Below, one piece after another: positions 35,387-45,502 of a stretch of 64,000 nt of DNA (its first letter is position 1; each line of letters opens with the position of its first letter). Source of the stretch: Enterococcus sp. 4G2_DIV0659 (GTDB taxonomy: Bacteria > Bacillota > Bacilli > Lactobacillales > Enterococcaceae). Both the position numbers and the translations under genes were made by a program. The notes beneath the pieces were generated by a model. That model had not been told where the DNA came from, did not search any database, and saw nothing but the letters and a program-made list of their open reading frames with translations. The stretch lies in contig NZ_NGLE02000001.1 of NCBI RefSeq assembly GCF_002140715.2, positions 1-64,000 of the forward strand, given 5' to 3'.

Positions 35387-36062
35387 ATTTGCAGAAAAAA
35401 AGGAACCTAAAAAAGCAAACAGACGAAGAAAGAACACTCCAGAAATGAAGCAAACAATTAATCGCTGGAAAATTGCTTTTCTGGTTCTAGTTGGATTAAT
35501 TATCGGATCACTTGCATTTGTATTTGTAAGGATTACACAAGTAAGAGAACCAAACTATAAACCTGTGCCAGAATTAGTAGAAAAAGAAGGAACCCCCGTT
35601 ATAGCGATCCAATCCAATAAAAAACAAGTCAATTCATTGATTGATTTTTATCTTAGCGATTTTCAAAAAGGGTCAAAGATTACCTACAAATTCTATTTGG
35701 AAAATGAAGCGATGTTAAATGGAACATTTGAAGTATTAGGACATCCGATTCAATTTTACCTTTATTTTGATCCATACGTAATGGATGACGGAAATGTCCA
35801 GCTTAAAGCAAAAAGTCTGTCTATTGGAACATTAGGATTACCAATGAAAGAAATCTTGAAATTTGTTCAAAGAGATTATAAATTGCCAAGTTGGGTTGAA
35901 GTAAATCCTGATGAGCAGACAATTTTGCTGCGATTAGATCAATTTAGAATGCAAAATGGATTATTTATTCGTGCGGAAAAAATCAATTTAGTTGACGATG
36001 ATATTCGTATGAATATATACTTGCCAAAAGAAAAGGAAGATAAGAAGGAGGAAACGAATTGA
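35376..36062 (+). CDS. YpmS-like DUF2140 membrane-anchored protein
   Basis: 228 residues. A basic, Lys/Arg-rich cytoplasmic start ([17 protein letters not shown]), one membrane helix at about 32-54 ([19 protein letters not shown]), and an extracellular domain of about 170 residues with DUF2140 features ([44 protein letters not shown]). Function unknown; its constant pairing with the GDSL enzyme suggests a shared task. GTG 35367 is possible, but ATG 35376 has the better spacing to the GTGAG site. It overlaps the upstream gene by 11 bases. Confidence 0.87.
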   Translation: MANEFAEKKEPKKANRRRKNTPEMKQTINRWKIAFLVLVGLIIGSLAFVFVRITQVREPNYKPVPELVEKEGTPVIAIQSNKKQVNSLIDFYLSDFQKGSKITYKFYLENEAMLNGTFEVLGHPIQFYLYFDPYVMDDGNVQLKAKSLSIGTLGLPMKEILKFVQRDYKLPSWVEVNPDEQTILLRLDQFRMQNGLFIRAEKINLVDDDIRMNIYLPKEKEDKKEETN

Positions 36063-36568
36063 GCGAAAAAGCTATTTTTGCCGGAGGCTGTTTCTGGTGT
36101 ATGATTCAGCCGTTTGATACACAACCAGGTATTCTTTCGATCACTTCCGGCTATACTGGTGGACATGTTCCACATCCGACTTATGAGCAGGTGTTAAGCC
36201 ACACAACGGGTCATACAGAAGCGGTTGAAATCGAATTTGATCCTAGTATTATGCCCTATGAGAAATTAGTAGAAATATACTGGCAGCAAACAGATCCCAC
36301 AGATGCTTTAGGGCAATTTGAAGATCGAGGAGACAATTATCGACCAGTTATCTTTTACACAAGTGAACAACAAAAAGAAATCGCCTTAAAAAGCAGACAA
36401 GCTTTACAAGAAAGTGGGAAATTCAATGAACCCATTGTTACAACAATCGAGCCTGCTGTAGCGTTTTATCCTGCAGAAGAGTATCACCAAGATTTTTATC
36501 AAAAAGAGCCTGAACGATACGAAGATGCCCATGCCAATCGTGCAAATTTTATAAAAGAAAATTGGTGA
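36059..36568 (+). CDS. msrA: Peptide methionine sulfoxide reductase MsrA
   Basis: Repairs oxidised methionine (S form). 169 residues; catalytic Cys in the hallmark [10 protein letters not shown] at the N-terminus, with VTSGYTGG-type [20 protein letters not shown] and EEYHQDF. No MsrB domain is fused. It starts with TTG at 36059, with AGGAGG seven bases upstream inside the ypmS-like gene; the stop codon of that gene overlaps the start (TTGA). yozE follows four bases after the stop. Confidence 0.95.
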   Translation: MSEKAIFAGGCFWCMIQPFDTQPGILSITSGYTGGHVPHPTYEQVLSHTTGHTEAVEIEFDPSIMPYEKLVEIYWQQTDPTDALGQFEDRGDNYRPVIFYTSEQQKEIALKSRQALQESGKFNEPIVTTIEPAVAFYPAEEYHQDFYQKEPERYEDAHANRANFIKENW

Positions 36569-36572
36569 ATAG

Positions 36573-36791
36573 ATGAGAAGAAGTTTTTATCATTATTTAA
36601 TGACCTTGAGAACACCTAAAAAAACAAATGAAAGCCAGTTTGCAAACGATGCAGCAAAAGATATCCAATTTCCCAAACAATCAGAAGATTATCATGAACT
36701 TTCGACCTACTTGGAAATGAACGTCGATTATTTAACTAATATGCACATTTTTGATGAGCTGTGGGAAAAATATTTAGAAAATAATAAATAA
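36573..36791 (+). CDS. YozE-family SAM-like small protein (UPF0346)
   Basis: 72 residues, small and soluble, with the YozE_SAM_like signature: SFYHYLMTLRTPK, FANDAAKDIQFPKQSEDYHE and the ending FDELWEKYLE. The family folds like a sterile alpha motif domain; the role is unknown. It starts four bases after msrA and ends the GDSL-ypmS-msrA-yozE unit before a strong terminator. Confidence 0.88.
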   Translation: MRRSFYHYLMTLRTPKKTNESQFANDAAKDIQFPKQSEDYHELSTYLEMNVDYLTNMHIFDELWEKYLENNK

Positions 36792-36834
36792 AAAAGAAGG
36801 AAAAGCAAAGAGGGCTTTTCCTTCTTTTTTTTTC
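36792..36834 (+). terminator. Terminator of the GDSL-ypmS-msrA-yozE unit
   Basis: AAGAAGGAAAAGC (36794-36806) pairs perfectly with GCTTTTCCTTCTT (36814-36826), followed by a T run. Confidence 0.9.
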
Positions 36835-36886
36835 GTGTTAAACTGGAAAACATGTAATGATAATTTTACGGAAAAGAGATGACTTT

Positions 36887-38332
36887 ATGAAAAATAAACG
36901 AGAAGTGCCTTTTTATCAATACATCATTTCTATTATTTGTGTTGCTTTTTTGGCAGGCGGAAGTGGCTATATATATTTTAATTACCGCTATAAACGTGAG
37001 CTAAGCAGTATTCCACCGCAAAATAGTGCGCTAAAAAAAGTAGATGCCCTATATAATGAAATCGTCAATAATTATGTAGGAAAAGTGGATGAAAAAAAAT
37101 TAGTAGATGGTGCATTAAAAGGGATGGCAGAAGCTCTTGATGACCCATATTCCAGCTATTTAAACGAACCAGAAGCAGATGAACTGGATCAAAGCCTTTC
37201 TGGTAGTTTTGAAGGGATCGGAGCAACAATGACGATGACCGAAGAACTACCAACTGTTGCTCAGGCACCAATCGAAGGCTCCCCAGCTGCCAAAGCAGGG
37301 ATGAAAGCCAACGATGTAATCTTAAAAATTGATGGAAAAGACACACAAGGAAAAACTCTTTCAGAAGTTGTCAGCAACATTCGTGGAAAAAAAGGAACAG
37401 ACGTACGTTTAACGATTAAGCGTGGTGAAGAAACATTTGAGCTAAAACTTACCAGAGACACAATTCCGATTGAGACAGTAAAAGGAGAAATCGATAAAAA
37501 AGACACATCAATCGGTTCAATAAAAATTTCTTCATTCGGAGAAAATACGTACAAAGAACTCCAAGAAACGATTAAAAAATTAAGAAAAGAAGGCGCAAAA
37601 TCTTTCGTGATTGATTTAAGACAAAATCCTGGTGGGTTACTAGATCAAGTGGAAAAAATGGCTAGTATGTTCTTAAAAGATGGTAAAACAATTGTCAAAT
37701 TTGAAGATAAAAATGGTAATACGAGTGAAGATGTTGCTTCTAATCAGCTAGATGGTGGATTTAAGGTTACTGAACCAACTGTTATGTTAGTCGATGATGG
37801 TAGTGCAAGCGCCTCTGAAATTTTTGCTGCAGCTTTAAAAGAATCTGGAAATAAAAAAGTAATTGGAACAAAAACATTCGGCAAAGGGACAGTCCAAACG
37901 GTAAAAAACTTGAACGACAAAAGTGAAATCAAATTGACGGTTCTAAAATGGTTAACACCAAAAGGGAATTGGATTCATGAAAAAGGACTAGAACCAACTA
38001 TTCAAGCTGATTATCCAGAGTACGCCTATTTATCTCCAATTTCTAGAGATAAGACGTTAAAACTAGGTGATTCTTCCCCTGTTGTCAAAAATGTCAATGC
38101 CTTATTAAAGGCTCTTGATTTTGATGTACAGGTAGAAAGCAGCGACTATACAGAACAGACACAGTCTGCTGTTCGTACTCTACAAGCCGACAATGGTCTT
38201 CCTGTCACAGGTGAAATCGATAATGAAACTGCTGCACAAATTGAACTAGATTTAGCAAAAAAAATTAAAGAAAACGATCAAGCATACGATACAGGAATAA
38301 ACGAGTTACAAAAAGAAATTAAAACAAATTAA
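36887..38332 (+). CDS. Carboxy-terminal processing protease CtpA (S41)
   Basis: 481 residues from ATG 36887 (MKNKREVPFYQ); the ATG at 36857 would add ten residues without a ribosome site. Order: membrane anchor (about 10-28), S41 N-terminal helices, PDZ domain (about 90-175, QSLSGSFEGIGATM and IEGSPAAKAGMKANDVILKI), protease core with catalytic Ser in VDDGSASASEIFAAAL (about 300) and Lys in GKGTVQ, then a C-terminal peptidoglycan-binding domain (about 395-455, LGDSSPVVKNVNALLKAL). A serine protease acting outside the cell on envelope proteins. It is a single-gene unit. Confidence 0.93.
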   Translation: MKNKREVPFYQYIISIICVAFLAGGSGYIYFNYRYKRELSSIPPQNSALKKVDALYNEIVNNYVGKVDEKKLVDGALKGMAEALDDPYSSYLNEPEADELDQSLSGSFEGIGATMTMTEELPTVAQAPIEGSPAAKAGMKANDVILKIDGKDTQGKTLSEVVSNIRGKKGTDVRLTIKRGEETFELKLTRDTIPIETVKGEIDKKDTSIGSIKISSFGENTYKELQETIKKLRKEGAKSFVIDLRQNPGGLLDQVEKMASMFLKDGKTIVKFEDKNGNTSEDVASNQLDGGFKVTEPTVMLVDDGSASASEIFAAALKESGNKKVIGTKTFGKGTVQTVKNLNDKSEIKLTVLKWLTPKGNWIHEKGLEPTIQADYPEYAYLSPISRDKTLKLGDSSPVVKNVNALLKALDFDVQVESSDYTEQTQSAVRTLQADNGLPVTGEIDNETAAQIELDLAKKIKENDQAYDTGINELQKEIKTN

Positions 38333-38442
38333 AATTAACTTGAAGAAGAATATGTATCGTGCAATTTTTCTTATAAAATTGTCGCTTTTTCTACTGTTTT
38401 TCCTTTATAATAGGAGTAATGAAAGATGGAGGAGAAAGAACT

Positions 38443-38997
38443 GTGGATGAAAGAAAAACATTTGTCAGCTACATCATTTTTTTCATAAAATTACTCGTTC
38501 CGTCTTTGTTATTGCTATTTATATTGAGAGGTTTCCTTTTGATTCCAGTTCCAGTCGATGGAAATTCAATGGAAAAAACACTCAGCCAAGGAGACATGAT
38601 CTTAATGGAGAAATTTTCCTCGATCAAGCGCTTTGATGTGGTGGTATTTAAACAACCAAACGGATCAATATATATTAAACGAGTAATTGGATTACCAGGA
38701 GATGCAATTCGTTATGAAAATGATCAACTTTTTATCAATGAACACCCCATTGAAGAACCTTTTTTAGAAAAAAATTTAAAAAAAGATCATGAATCAGCTC
38801 CATACACAACTAATTTTAATTTAAGTGATCTTATTGCAGAAAATGTTTTACCTAAAAATAATTATTTTGTGTTAGGCGACAATCGCCGAATGTCCAAAGA
38901 TAGTCGATCTTTTGGTGCAATCGAAAGTAAATATATCATTGGGAAAGCCCAATTTGTATACTACCCAGTAACACATATGAAATTCATACCAAGATAG
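38443..38997 (+). CDS. lepB: Signal peptidase I
   Basis: Cleaves signal peptides of exported proteins at the outer membrane face. 184 residues from a GTG at 38443: GGAGGAG (38428-38434) lies eight bases before it, inside the frame that also opens at ATG 38419. One N-terminal membrane helix, catalytic Ser in VDGNSMEKTL and Lys in YIKRVIGLPGD, then the LGDNRRMSKDSRSFG box. The Gram-positive S26 type with a short extra domain. rbgA starts eight bases after the stop, so this heads the rbgA-rnhB block. Confidence 0.94.
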   Translation: MDERKTFVSYIIFFIKLLVPSLLLLFILRGFLLIPVPVDGNSMEKTLSQGDMILMEKFSSIKRFDVVVFKQPNGSIYIKRVIGLPGDAIRYENDQLFINEHPIEEPFLEKNLKKDHESAPYTTNFNLSDLIAENVLPKNNYFVLGDNRRMSKDSRSFGAIESKYIIGKAQFVYYPVTHMKFIPR

Positions 38998-39005
38998 GTG
39001 ATAAA

Positions 39006-39869
39006 ATGACAATACAATGGTTCCCAGGTCACATGGCTAAGGCCCGAAGAGAAGTATCCGAGAAAATAAAATACGTCGATATTGTTTTTGAATTAATTGA
39101 TGCACGTTTGCCTCTTTCATCAAGAAACCCAATGATGGATCAAATCGTACAACAAAAGCCACGTCTCATCTTGCTTAACAAAGGGGATTTGGCTGACAAA
39201 GATCAGAATCAAAAATGGCAACAGTACTTTGAAAAAAAGGGGTATCACACATTAATCATCAATGCGCAACAAAATAAAGGTGTGAATAAAATCGTGCCGG
39301 AAGCCAAGAAGGCACTAAAAGAAAAGCTTGATCGAGAACGTTCAAAAGGCTTGAAACCTCGGGCAATACGAGCGATGTGTATCGGGATTCCTAACGTTGG
39401 AAAATCTACATTGATGAACCGCTTGGTTGGCAAAAAAATCGCTCAAACAGGAAACAAGCCGGGCGTTACTAAAGGTCAACAATGGCTGCGTTCAGGTACC
39501 GAATTAGAGCTTCTAGATACACCAGGGATATTGTGGCCTAAATTTGAAGATCAAGAAATTGGGAAAAAATTAGCACTGACTGGCGCAATTAAAGATCAGC
39601 TGCTTCATTTAGATGATTTAGCAATCTATGGCTTAGGTTTTTTTGCGCGCTTTTATCCTGAACGCTTGATTGAACGTTACAAAATTACAGAGGAAGAAAC
39701 CTTTTTACCTGCTGCTGAACTTTTGATGTTGATCAGCCAAAAGCGCGGTTATCGAGACGATTATGATCGAGCGAGTGAAATGATTATTCAAGAGATACGG
39801 AGTAGCAAATTAGGACCATATACATTAGATCGTTGGGAAGAATTAGGAGCAACAGTAGATGAAAAATGA
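39006..39869 (+). CDS. rbgA: Ribosome biogenesis GTPase RbgA (YlqF)
   Basis: Late 50S assembly factor. 287 residues with a circularly permuted G domain: the G4 motif LNKGDL precedes the P-loop GIPNVGKSTL (about 126-135), then the switch motif GVTKG and DTPGILWPKF. The family N-terminus IQWFPGHMAKA is complete. ATG 39006 has AGGTGAT. It overlaps rnhB by 11 bases, as in Bacillus. Confidence 0.96.
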   Translation: MTIQWFPGHMAKARREVSEKIKYVDIVFELIDARLPLSSRNPMMDQIVQQKPRLILLNKGDLADKDQNQKWQQYFEKKGYHTLIINAQQNKGVNKIVPEAKKALKEKLDRERSKGLKPRAIRAMCIGIPNVGKSTLMNRLVGKKIAQTGNKPGVTKGQQWLRSGTELELLDTPGILWPKFEDQEIGKKLALTGAIKDQLLHLDDLAIYGLGFFARFYPERLIERYKITEEETFLPAAELLMLISQKRGYRDDYDRASEMIIQEIRSSKLGPYTLDRWEELGATVDEK

Positions 39870-40626
39870 ATCAATCCAGCAAATCAAAATCGCTTTAAAA
39901 ACGATCAAAGCAAGAGATGATGAACGAATACAGCAGTGGAAAAATGATGAACGCAATGGTGTTCAACAAGCTCTGGCTCAATGGGAAAGAAATATTCAAC
40001 GTCACGAAAAAGAGCTTGCGTTATTTGAAGAAATGCAGCAATTTGAGAAAAAAGCTCGTGCAGACGGTCACCGACTAATTGTTGGGATCGATGAGGTAGG
40101 GCGAGGGCCATTAGCAGGTCCAGTTGTAGCCGCTGCGGTGATTTTGCCAGAGAATTTTCAATTACTAGGAGTCAACGACTCAAAAAAGCTATCTGCTAAA
40201 AAAAGAGATGAACTATACAATGAAATACAAAACCAAGCAATTTCCATCGGAATTGGAATGGTCGATCATAATACAATCGATGAAATAAATATCTATCAAG
40301 CTGCCAAACTAGCAATGGGGATTGCTCTCGAAGATCTCTGCTTTATTCCAGATTATTTACTAATTGATGCTATGACATTGGATGTTAAGATTCCTCAAGA
40401 AAGTCTCATTAAAGGAGATGCTCGATCCGTTTCAATCGCTGCAGCTAGTATTATTGCTAAAGTTGTTCGTGATCGTTTGATGGAAGACTATGCTAAAATG
40501 TATCCAGGATATGGATTTGAAAACAACGCTGGCTACGGAACCAAGGAACATTTATCGGGACTAGAGAAACAAGGGATCTGCACAATTCACAGAAAAACAT
40601 TTGCTCCAATCAAAGATATGTGCTAA
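39859..40626 (+). CDS. rnhB: Ribonuclease HII
   Basis: Removes ribonucleotides from DNA and RNA-DNA hybrids. 255 residues. A family-typical N-terminal substrate-binding helix region (1-70) is followed by the nuclease core with the active acidic residues in GIDEVGRGPLAGPVVAA (Asp, Glu), NDSKKLSAKKR and the later LIDAM; HRKTFAPI near the end. Overlaps rbgA by 11 bases. Confidence 0.96.
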   Translation: MKNESIQQIKIALKTIKARDDERIQQWKNDERNGVQQALAQWERNIQRHEKELALFEEMQQFEKKARADGHRLIVGIDEVGRGPLAGPVVAAAVILPENFQLLGVNDSKKLSAKKRDELYNEIQNQAISIGIGMVDHNTIDEINIYQAAKLAMGIALEDLCFIPDYLLIDAMTLDVKIPQESLIKGDARSVSIAAASIIAKVVRDRLMEDYAKMYPGYGFENNAGYGTKEHLSGLEKQGICTIHRKTFAPIKDMC

Positions 40627-40694
40627 AAAAAATGAAATACTCCTTTTTTTGCGAATGCTTATTATAACAAGTATTTGTGAAAGAAGGTTTTTTT

Positions 40695-41576
40695 ATGAAT
40701 CAGGAACAACGTGATTTACTATTTAAATTGGCCGTATGTAACGGTATTGGCAATTTAGGTATGCTAAAAGTCTTGGATTTTTCAGTAAGTTACCACAACA
40801 GTACAGATTTTTCCAAAGAAGAAATCATTCAAATTGCAGGAATAACAACATATCAAAAATTGTTTAGCGAATCTTGGAATAATTGGTCCGAAAATGACGA
40901 TACGTTAAAAAAATTCCAAGCAGCTCATGACTTTATTACCATCTTAGATCCAACATATCCAAGTCATTTAAAGCAGATTTATAATTGTCCAGCGATATTA
41001 TTTTACAAAGGCAATCTTGAGCTTCTGAAAAAAAACTCTCTAGCTTTTATTGGTGCCAGATCCGCTTCTGTTTATGGAATAAACGTCGTCAGACGACTAA
41101 TCCCAGAGATGATTAACAACGATTTGGTAATTGTTAGTGGTTTAGCTAAAGGAATCGATAGTGTTAGTCATCAAGTAGCTATGCAAAATGGTGGTAAAAC
41201 AATCGGGATTATAGGAACTGGGCTCGATATTTGTTATCCTAAAGAAACGGCTCATATTCAACGGAAAATGATGCTAGAACAGTTGGTTATTAGTGAGTAT
41301 CCAAATGGTACTGGACCAAAAAGATATCATTTTCCAATGAGAAACCGAATTATTGCAGGTATGAGTCTTGGAACCTGTGTTGTAGAAGCCAAACAGAAAA
41401 GTGGCTCTTTAATTACCGCTCAAGCTGCTTTAGAATATGGTAGAGAAGTTTTTGCGGTTCCAGGAAATCTTTTTAATGCAGAATCGGATGGTTGTCACGC
41501 CCTTATCCAAGATGGAGCAAAATGTACGATATGTCCTCAAGATATTCTTGAAGAAATTCAGAATTTTTCAATTTAA
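40695..41576 (+). CDS. dprA: DNA processing protein DprA (Smf)
   Basis: Loads RecA on incoming single-stranded DNA in transformation. 293 residues from ATG 40695 (AGAAGG seven bases before it); the GTG at 40677 lies upstream of that site. The Rossmann-like core shows FIGARSASVYG, VSGLAKGIDSVSHQVA, IGTGLDICYPKE and GSLITAQAALEYGREVFAVPG. The short C-terminal winged helix of some homologues is absent. Enterococci keep dprA though natural transformation is not established for most. It precedes topA, as in Bacillus. Confidence 0.95.
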   Translation: MNQEQRDLLFKLAVCNGIGNLGMLKVLDFSVSYHNSTDFSKEEIIQIAGITTYQKLFSESWNNWSENDDTLKKFQAAHDFITILDPTYPSHLKQIYNCPAILFYKGNLELLKKNSLAFIGARSASVYGINVVRRLIPEMINNDLVIVSGLAKGIDSVSHQVAMQNGGKTIGIIGTGLDICYPKETAHIQRKMMLEQLVISEYPNGTGPKRYHFPMRNRIIAGMSLGTCVVEAKQKSGSLITAQAALEYGREVFAVPGNLFNAESDGCHALIQDGAKCTICPQDILEEIQNFSI

Positions 41577-41696
41577 CTACATCAATCCTTGACAAACCTG
41601 TAATGAATAGATATGATGAAGTACGATTTGTGAGTTTTCTACAATTTGATACATATAATAGTAGGAACACAAAAACCGAAAGGAGCCACACGTTGA

Positions 41697-43775
41697 ATGG
41701 CGTATAAATATCTAGTAATTGTAGAGTCACCCGCAAAAGCCAAAACGATTGAAAAATATCTAGGAAAAAACTACAAGGTTGTTGCCAGTGTTGGGCATAT
41801 TCGAGATTTACCAAAAAGTAAAATGGGTATTGATATTGAAAATAACTATGAACCGCACTATATATCCATCCGTGGTAAAGGCGATGTGATTAAAAGTTTA
41901 AAAACTGCTGCTAAAAAAGCAGATAAAGTCTATCTCGCAGCCGATCCGGACCGAGAAGGAGAAGCGATTGCTTGGCATCTGTCTTTCCTTCTTGGCCTTG
42001 ATTTGAAAGATAAAAATCGTGTAGTATTTAATGAAATTACAAAAGAAGCGGTAAAATCCGCATTTAAAGAACCTCGAACGATTAATTTGGACTTGGTTGA
42101 TGCCCAACAAGCTCGTCGAATATTAGACCGATTAGTTGGTTATTCACTAAGCCCAATTTTATGGAGAAAAGTAAAAAAAGGCTTAAGTGCTGGACGAGTA
42201 CAATCAGTAGCGTTAAAAATTATTATTGATAGAGAAAATGACATCCGAAAATTTATTCCAGAAGAGTATTGGAGTATTGACGGTAACTTCCAAAAAGCAA
42301 AGAAAAAGTTCAAAGCAAATTTCTGGGGTCTTGATGGTAAAAAGAAAAAATTGCCAAATGCTGAGGCCGTAAAAGAAGTAACCACTCGCATCAAAGGAAA
42401 CGAATATGATGTGACAAAAGTTGAGAAAAAAGAACGCAAGAGAAATCCTGCATTGCCTTTTACAACCAGTAGCCTACAACAAGAAGCAGCTAGAAAATTG
42501 AATTTTAGAACAAGAAAAACAATGATGGTCGCTCAACAACTGTATGAAGGTATTGCCCTTGGAAAACAAGGAACAGTTGGTTTGATTACCTATATGCGTA
42601 CGGATTCAACAAGGATTGCTGATTCAGCTAAAGAAGAAGCAGCTGACTACATTGTAAAAACGTACGGCAGTGAATTTTCTGCTCATGGTGGACGTAAAGC
42701 GAAAAATGCGCAAGGCGCACAAGATGCCCATGAAGCGATTCGCCCATCTAGTGTTTTACGAGCACCTAATGAAATCAAGCAATATTTAGACAAAGATCAA
42801 TTAAAACTATATACATTGATTTGGTCACGCTTTGTTGCTAGTCAAATGACACCAGCTATTTTAGATACCATGAAAGTAACTTTAGAACAAAACGGTGTGA
42901 TTTTTATCGCAAATGGTGCCAAAGTTAAATTTAAAGGCTTTATGCAGGTCTATGTTGAAGGACGAGATGATGGGAAAGAAGACAAAGAAAACATCTTACC
43001 TGATTTAGTGCAAGGGGATAAAGTCAACGCCGTCGATATCGAACCTAAACAACATTTCACCCAACCGCCAGCAAGGTTTAGCGAGGCAACATTAATTCGT
43101 GCATTAGAAGAAAATGGCGTAGGACGTCCTTCAACATATGCACCGACATTAGAAACGATTCAAAGACGTTACTACGTAAAATTGACCAATAAACGATTTG
43201 AACCCACAGAATTAGGTGAAATCGTTAATTCATTGATCGTGGAATTTTTCCCGCAAATCGTCGATGTTCACTTTACAGCTTCTATGGAAGGTGATTTAGA
43301 CAAAATCGGCATTGGACAAGAACGTTGGGTTGAAGTTGTTGATCGTTTCTATCAACCATTCGAAAAAGAATTAACGAATGCTGAAGAAAAAATAGAAAAA
43401 ATTCAAATCAAAGATGAACCAGCTGGATTCGACTGTGATCTTTGCGGGCATCCAATGGTGATCAAATTAGGACGATATGGGAAATTTTATGCATGTAGCA
43501 ATTTTCCAGAATGTCGAAATACTAAAGCAATCGTTAAAGAAATTGGTGTAACTTGTCCAGTATGTAATGAAGGCCAAGTAATCGAACGAAAATCAAAGAA
43601 AAATCGTCTATTCTACGGTTGTAGCCGTTATCCTGATTGTGACTTCACTTCTTGGGATAAACCAATTGGTCGTCCATGTCCTAAGTGTGGACAATATCTC
43701 GTTGAGAAAAAAGTCAAAGGCGGAAAACAAGTCGTCTGTATCAATGGGGATTATGAGGAAAATGTTCAAAAATAA
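41697..43775 (+). CDS. topA: DNA topoisomerase I
   Basis: Relaxes negative supercoils. 692 residues, Firmicutes length. The TOPRIM start ([18 protein letters not shown]), acidic [13 protein letters not shown], catalytic Tyr in [13 protein letters not shown] (about residue 299) and the C-terminal zinc ribbons with three Cys-rich sets ([24 protein letters not shown]) are seen. ATG 41697 lies 11 bases from AGGAG. Downstream of dprA and upstream of trmFO in the standard order. Confidence 0.97.
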   Translation: MAYKYLVIVESPAKAKTIEKYLGKNYKVVASVGHIRDLPKSKMGIDIENNYEPHYISIRGKGDVIKSLKTAAKKADKVYLAADPDREGEAIAWHLSFLLGLDLKDKNRVVFNEITKEAVKSAFKEPRTINLDLVDAQQARRILDRLVGYSLSPILWRKVKKGLSAGRVQSVALKIIIDRENDIRKFIPEEYWSIDGNFQKAKKKFKANFWGLDGKKKKLPNAEAVKEVTTRIKGNEYDVTKVEKKERKRNPALPFTTSSLQQEAARKLNFRTRKTMMVAQQLYEGIALGKQGTVGLITYMRTDSTRIADSAKEEAADYIVKTYGSEFSAHGGRKAKNAQGAQDAHEAIRPSSVLRAPNEIKQYLDKDQLKLYTLIWSRFVASQMTPAILDTMKVTLEQNGVIFIANGAKVKFKGFMQVYVEGRDDGKEDKENILPDLVQGDKVNAVDIEPKQHFTQPPARFSEATLIRALEENGVGRPSTYAPTLETIQRRYYVKLTNKRFEPTELGEIVNSLIVEFFPQIVDVHFTASMEGDLDKIGIGQERWVEVVDRFYQPFEKELTNAEEKIEKIQIKDEPAGFDCDLCGHPMVIKLGRYGKFYACSNFPECRNTKAIVKEIGVTCPVCNEGQVIERKSKKNRLFYGCSRYPDCDFTSWDKPIGRPCPKCGQYLVEKKVKGGKQVVCINGDYEENVQK

Positions 43776-43796
43776 CTTTAATACGTAAGAAAATTT

Positions 43797-43828
43797 AAAA
43801 GCCACTGCTCATGTTGTTGGCTTTTTTA
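43797..43828 (+). terminator. Terminator after topA
   Basis: AAAAGCCA (43797-43804) pairs with TGGCTTTT (43818-43825), followed by TTAAG; short but T-rich. Confidence 0.6.
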
Positions 43829-43844
43829 AGAAAAGAGGAAATAC

Positions 43845-45170
43845 ATGTCTACTTCTGTAACAGTTATCGGAGCTGGTTTAGCTGGAAGTGAAGCCGCTTG
43901 GCAAGTTGCTCAAGCTGGTGTCCCAGTTACACTATATGAAATGCGCCCAGTAAAAAAAACACCTGCACATCAAACGGAAAATTTTGCCGAACTCGTTTGT
44001 TCAAACTCCTTAAGAGGAAATAATTTAACCAATGCTGTAGGTGTATTGAAAGAAGAAATGCGTCGCTTAGATTCAATCATTATTAGTAGCGCTGATCATA
44101 CAGCAGTGCCAGCTGGTGGTGCTTTGGCTGTCGATCGTGATACTTTTTCACAAGAAATCACGGATAGAATCAAATCACATCCATTAATCACCGTCAAAAA
44201 TGAAGAAATCACAACACTACCTGAAGGAATCGTCATTGTTGCAACGGGACCTTTAACATCAGAAGCATTAGCTGAACAAATCAAAGAATTTAATGGTTCT
44301 GATGGTTTTTATTTCTATGATGCTGCAGCACCAATCGTTGATAAATCAACGATTAACATGGATAAAGTTTATTTAAAATCACGCTATGATAAAGGTGAAG
44401 CAGCATATTTAAATTGTCCAATGACAGAAGAAGAATTCAAAGCTTTTTATGAAGCACTGATTTCGGCTGAAGTTGTTCCCTTAAAAACATTTGAAAAAGA
44501 AAAATTCTTTGAAGGATGTATGCCCATAGAAGTAATGGCCAAACGTGGAATTAAAACGATGCTATTTGGACCATTAAAACCCGTTGGATTGGAAGATCCT
44601 AAGACAGGCAAACGTCCATACGCTGTGATCCAATTGCGTCAAGATAATGCTGCAGCATCCTTGTACAATCTTGTAGGTTTTCAAACTCATCTTAAATGGG
44701 GAGAACAAAAGCGTGTGTTCCAAATGATTCCTGGTTTAGAAAATGCTGAGTTCGTTCGTTATGGCGTGATGCATCGAAATAGTTTTATGAATTCACCAGA
44801 ATTATTAAAACCTACCTATCAATCGCAAAAAAGAGACAACCTATTTTTCGCAGGTCAAATGACTGGTGTGGAAGGATATGTTGAAAGTGCGGCCAGTGGA
44901 CTATTAGCCGGCATGAATGCAGCTCGCCTAGCCAAAGGAGAAGAGTTACTGGTCTTTCCTAGAGAAACTGCTTTGGGCAGTATGGCGTACTATATTACTC
45001 ATGCTGAGGGTAAGCATTTCCAACCCATGAACGCAAACTTTGGTCTCTTTCCTGAGTTACCAGAAAGAATTCGTGATAAAAAAGAACGCTATGAAGCAAT
45101 TGCTAATCGAGCATTGGCTAAGTTGGCTGAAATAACAGAGGAAATAAATCTATCTGAAAAATCCAACTAA
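43845..45170 (+). CDS. trmFO: tRNA m5U54 methyltransferase TrmFO
   Basis: Folate- and FAD-dependent methylation of uridine 54 in the T loop of tRNA. 441 residues. Nucleotide-binding [16 protein letters not shown] (about 4-20), [16 protein letters not shown] [13 protein letters not shown], the [12 protein letters not shown] stretch with conserved Cys, and the [12 protein letters not shown] motif. It is the folate enzyme of Firmicutes, not TrmA. A repeat-like terminator follows before xerC. Confidence 0.96.
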   Translation: MSTSVTVIGAGLAGSEAAWQVAQAGVPVTLYEMRPVKKTPAHQTENFAELVCSNSLRGNNLTNAVGVLKEEMRRLDSIIISSADHTAVPAGGALAVDRDTFSQEITDRIKSHPLITVKNEEITTLPEGIVIVATGPLTSEALAEQIKEFNGSDGFYFYDAAAPIVDKSTINMDKVYLKSRYDKGEAAYLNCPMTEEEFKAFYEALISAEVVPLKTFEKEKFFEGCMPIEVMAKRGIKTMLFGPLKPVGLEDPKTGKRPYAVIQLRQDNAAASLYNLVGFQTHLKWGEQKRVFQMIPGLENAEFVRYGVMHRNSFMNSPELLKPTYQSQKRDNLFFAGQMTGVEGYVESAASGLLAGMNAARLAKGEELLVFPRETALGSMAYYITHAEGKHFQPMNANFGLFPELPERIRDKKERYEAIANRALAKLAEITEEINLSEKSN

Positions 45171-45177
45171 TAGCAGA

Positions 45178-45325
45178 GGGTGAGGCAGAAATGTTTCCTC
45201 TCGAGAGCAAAGTCGAAAATAATCTACATCTTATTTCTGAAGAGATTACTTCTGATCCCATCGTTTATCAAGATTCAAAGTAAGTGAGACACGACTCAAT
45301 GAGTCATGTCTCACTTACTTTTTTG
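45178..45325 (+). repeat. Candidate dispersed intergenic element with terminator-like hairpin (copy B)
   Basis: It begins GGGTGAGGCAGAAATG and ends in a 20-base hairpin (45278-45297 with 45301-45320, loop AAT, followed by TTTTTGC). Same plan as 4496-4644, with shared tip GACTCAAYGAGTYATGTC. It serves as the trmFO terminator. The rest of the gap up to 45502 is AT-rich and without a gene. Confidence 0.5.
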
Positions 45326-45502
45326 CTCTATCTTGAAAGATAAAGAAAAAATGAGAATTTATTTATAATCTGGAGAATATTAATATAAACTATGAATAAA
45401 TTGTTACCAAATTTGAAAATATTGATTAAATTCTGACAATTCGTTTGTCTTTTCAAAACGGTTATGCTAAAGTTACTTTGTAAATTATTGGAGGGAGCGT
45501 TT